A stretch of 41,589 nt of DNA from positions 1 to 41,589 of the forward strand of contig DKKT01000039.1 in NCBI GenBank assembly GCA_002455425.1, written 5' to 3'. Within the stretch, counting starts at the first letter, position 1. Every line of letters begins with the position of its first letter. Below are positions 40,128 through 41,589 of the stretch, piece after piece. Under the pieces are notes generated by a model. It saw only the letters and a program-made list of their open reading frames with translations, did not search any database and had not been told where the DNA came from. Source of the DNA: Chthonomonas sp. UBA6659 (GTDB lineage: Bacteria > Armatimonadota > Fimbriimonadia > Fimbriimonadales > Fimbriimonadaceae). A program made the translations under genes and the position numbers.

Positions 40128-40979
40128 ATGGCTCGGGGAACGTGGAGGGTCGGGCTGGCGGGGGCCGCGGTTGGGCTCCTGCTGTTGGCGGTCGTAGTTC
40201 TGCGGAGCGGCGCTTCGTCGACGCGCCTGACCTTTCTCGCGGTCGGTCAGGGAGATTGCGCCGTGTTTCAACATGCGGGCGCGACGGTTCTGATCGACGC
40301 GGGTCCGCTCACGGACACGTTCGATGCCGGTGAACGGATCGTGGCCCCCGAACTGGGGCGGCTCGGAGTCGAGACGATCGACCTGGTTCTGCTTTCGCAC
40401 CCGGACTCCGACCACGTGGGCGGTCTGCCTGCGCTGGCGAGGCGATTTCCGATCGGGCGGGTGGTGATTCCGGCGGTGTTTCGGGAGCATGCGGAGATGG
40501 GGCGCGTGCTGAAGGAGGCGGGGATCGCGATGGACCGCGTCTCGTGGCTCGACGGCCGCCTTGTTCTCGGAGTGGGGCGTTTCACGCTTCGACTGGACGG
40601 GCCGCCTCGGGGTACGCCGCTGGAGAACGACAACGACGGTTCGATGTTCGTGCATCTGAGCGGTGACGGGGGGACGGCCTTGTTCACGGGAGATGCCGGG
40701 TTCGAGGGTGAGCTGCGGATGCTCCGGCGCGGCGGAGGTTGGAAGGCGGAGGTCCTGAAAGCCGGTCACCATGGGAGTCGGACCTCGACCGGGATGTCGC
40801 TCCTCCGGGCGTCTGCCCCTCGGTTCGTCGTGTTCAGTTGTGGCCGCTCGAACCGGTACGGGCATCCGAGTGAGGCGACGTTGGGGCGGGTCAAAGCGCA
40901 TTCGGCGGCCGTGGTCCGGACGGATCGCGAGGGATCGGTGACGTTCGTTCCGAGCCGGACGGGATTTCGTCGGGAATAG
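40128..40979 (+). CDS. Stand-alone ComEC-like metallo-beta-lactamase-fold protein
   Basis: A 283-residue protein with one N-terminal membrane helix (about residues 9-26) and a metallo-hydrolase domain. Motifs are FLAVGQGDCAVFQ, VLIDAGP, LLSHPDSDHVGG (metal-binding HxDxDH-type), NDNDGSMFVHL, ALFTGDAG, and LKAGHHGSRTSTG, all as in the C-terminal domain of the DNA uptake channel ComEC. The channel domain itself is absent. It should act outside the cytosol. A nuclease-like or phosphodiesterase activity is likely; a role in competence is not proven. GAGGTGGG precedes the ATG. Confidence 0.85.
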   Translation: MARGTWRVGLAGAAVGLLLLAVVVLRSGASSTRLTFLAVGQGDCAVFQHAGATVLIDAGPLTDTFDAGERIVAPELGRLGVETIDLVLLSHPDSDHVGGLPALARRFPIGRVVIPAVFREHAEMGRVLKEAGIAMDRVSWLDGRLVLGVGRFTLRLDGPPRGTPLENDNDGSMFVHLSGDGGTALFTGDAGFEGELRMLRRGGGWKAEVLKAGHHGSRTSTGMSLLRASAPRFVVFSCGRSNRYGHPSEATLGRVKAHSAAVVRTDREGSVTFVPSRTGFRRE

Positions 40980-40982
40980 AAT
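40977..40982 (+). promoter_or_regulatory. -10 box (TAGAAT) six bases before the ATG at 40989
   Basis: It begins with the stop codon of the preceding gene. TAGAAT, CAGGGG, ATG; the AGGGG is too close to the ATG to act as a normal ribosome site. Confidence 0.4.
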
Positions 40983-40988
40983 CAGGGG

Positions 40989-41438
40989 ATGCGGTTCTTC
41001 ACGATGGATTGGTGGGTGAGTTGCCAAGACTGGGAGTCGAAGCCGGACCTCGAGGGTCCTTCACGAGCCTACACGGAGTACGTCACAAGCATCGAGGGGC
41101 GGCTCCCGCCTGCGATCGGAGAATTTCGCCGAGCGATCAGTCTTCATGATGGGACGCTGCTGAACGTCACTCTCAATTCCACGCAGCAGATGCTGATGGC
41201 GGGCGTGGAGTGCTCGAATGGCGTGGTGGTGGGGCTGATTTACCTGGGCCTCGACTCCTTTGAAATCGATGCTCAGGAACCCCGTTCGTTGCCGGGGCCG
41301 GCGAAGTTCGGGGACATCGGATACCACGAGTTCGCCCTCGTCGAAGACGGCTTTGCCCACACGTGGCTCTTTTCGAGTGGCATCGAGATGACGATCATCG
41401 CCAAGAACTTCGCCTGGGACACGATGCAAATCGGCTAG
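40989..41438 (+). CDS. Uncharacterised cytosolic protein (149 aa)
   Basis: No signal peptide. It starts MRFFTMDWWVSCQDW, reminiscent of DUF4085-like proteins, and continues with alternating strands (TLLNVTLNSTQQMLMAGVEC, VVVGLIYLGLDSFEIDA, AHTWLFSSGIEMTIIAKNFAWD). The C-terminal pattern (W-x-F-S-x-x-x-E-M-T-I) is like small immunity-type or DUF families whose function is unknown. I cannot assign a role. It has its own leaderless-type promoter. Confidence 0.7.
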   Translation: MRFFTMDWWVSCQDWESKPDLEGPSRAYTEYVTSIEGRLPPAIGEFRRAISLHDGTLLNVTLNSTQQMLMAGVECSNGVVVGLIYLGLDSFEIDAQEPRSLPGPAKFGDIGYHEFALVEDGFAHTWLFSSGIEMTIIAKNFAWDTMQIG

Positions 41439-41443
41439 GTCGG

Positions 41444-41449
41444 TAAGCT
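41444..41449 (+). promoter_or_regulatory. -10 box (TAAGCT) seven bases before the ATG at 41457
   Basis: TAAGCT, AGCTCCC, ATG. No ribosome binding site. Predicted leaderless mRNA. Confidence 0.4.
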
Positions 41450-41456
41450 AGCTCCC

Positions 41457-41589
41457 ATGCCCCGGTATTGGATCGTCCTCGGCGTCGTCCCGTGTCTTCT
41501 CGCCGCGTGCGGAGGGCGCCGTCAGGCTGCAACGGGACCCGTGGTCGGCGGAGCGAAGAAGGAGACCGTCGCCGAGGTCGATCGGCGGG
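41457..41589 (+). CDS. Lipoprotein, N-terminal part only (runs off the window)
   Basis: Forty-four codons are visible: MPRYWIVLGVVPCLLAAC is a lipoprotein signal with lipobox LAAC, followed by GGRRQAATG and a charged segment (AKKETVAEVDRR). The function cannot be told from this part. Confidence 0.6.
   Translation, partial: MPRYWIVLGVVPCLLAACGGRRQAATGPVVGGAKKETVAEVDRR

Noticed and set aside
39927..41027. Upstream extension of the ychF frame
   Set aside because: Runs antisense through the ComEC-like gene and has shadow composition; MKVGLIGFAGAGKS at 39926 is the natural N-terminus.

Overview
The window is a high-GC, densely packed bacterial chromosome segment with no rRNA, tRNA, CRISPR or transposase that I can see. 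Two features suggest a member of the Armatimonadota, perhaps Fimbriimonadia. One is an H-X9-DG-type prepilin whose N-terminus carries the FPVFAQAKESA..CLSNIRQIG pattern common in that phylum. The other is a diderm-type type II secretion (T2SS) operon. This placement is inference from protein style, not a phylogeny. Layout: (1) 14-3282, minus strand: a small DnaA-N-like protein and a large secreted BNR/Asp-box beta-propeller protein. (2) 3450-4373: NAD-dependent malate dehydrogenase, ended by a strong, probably bidirectional hairpin. (3) 16394 down to 4438, minus strand: one tightly coupled operon in the order gspE-F-G-H-I-J-K, a PilM-PilN-like fusion, a PilO-like protein, a PilP/GspC-like protein, gspD and an LTXXQ (Spy-like) periplasmic protein. 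It is a T2SS whose inner-membrane platform is of the type IV pilus (PilMNOP) kind. (4) 16562-18384: small secreted proteins I do not recognise. (5) 18690-19865: a phosphofructokinase with the residues of the pyrophosphate-dependent type. (6) 20012-24117: the most unusual locus. Two convergent genes share their last four bases. One encodes an AAA_35 ATPase with a transmembrane helix and an outer YARHG-like domain. The other encodes a class III cyclase-like domain, a TIR domain and an AAA_35 ATPase in one chain. This looks like a signalling or conflict (defence) module. (7) 24187-29788: a Lys/Ala/Pro-tailed membrane protein, a glycosyltransferase and methyltransferase pair, a lipoprotein, a Y-family DNA polymerase, RNase HIII and an aromatic amino acid hydroxylase. 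(8) 29789-32436: an accessory stretch with stacked inverted repeats, three overlapping small genes (two membrane proteins and a pilin-like protein), a possible Cys-rich ORF, and about 600 bases of GC-rich hairpins without a convincing gene. (9) 32455-37978: prepilin, NAD(P)HX repair enzyme, two membrane FHA-domain proteins and a class II aldolase, all head to tail. (10) 38079-41589: a superoxide dismutase with a Tat signal and a second internal start, a YchF-type GTPase coupled to a newly noticed 53-residue membrane peptide, a ComEC-like metallo-beta-lactamase-fold protein, an unknown protein and the start of a lipoprotein. A recurring regulatory pattern is a TAnnnT box ending 6-8 bases before the start codon, with no ribosome binding site between. 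This predicts leaderless mRNAs for several single genes, while operon-internal genes are coupled by ATGA/GTGA overlaps.
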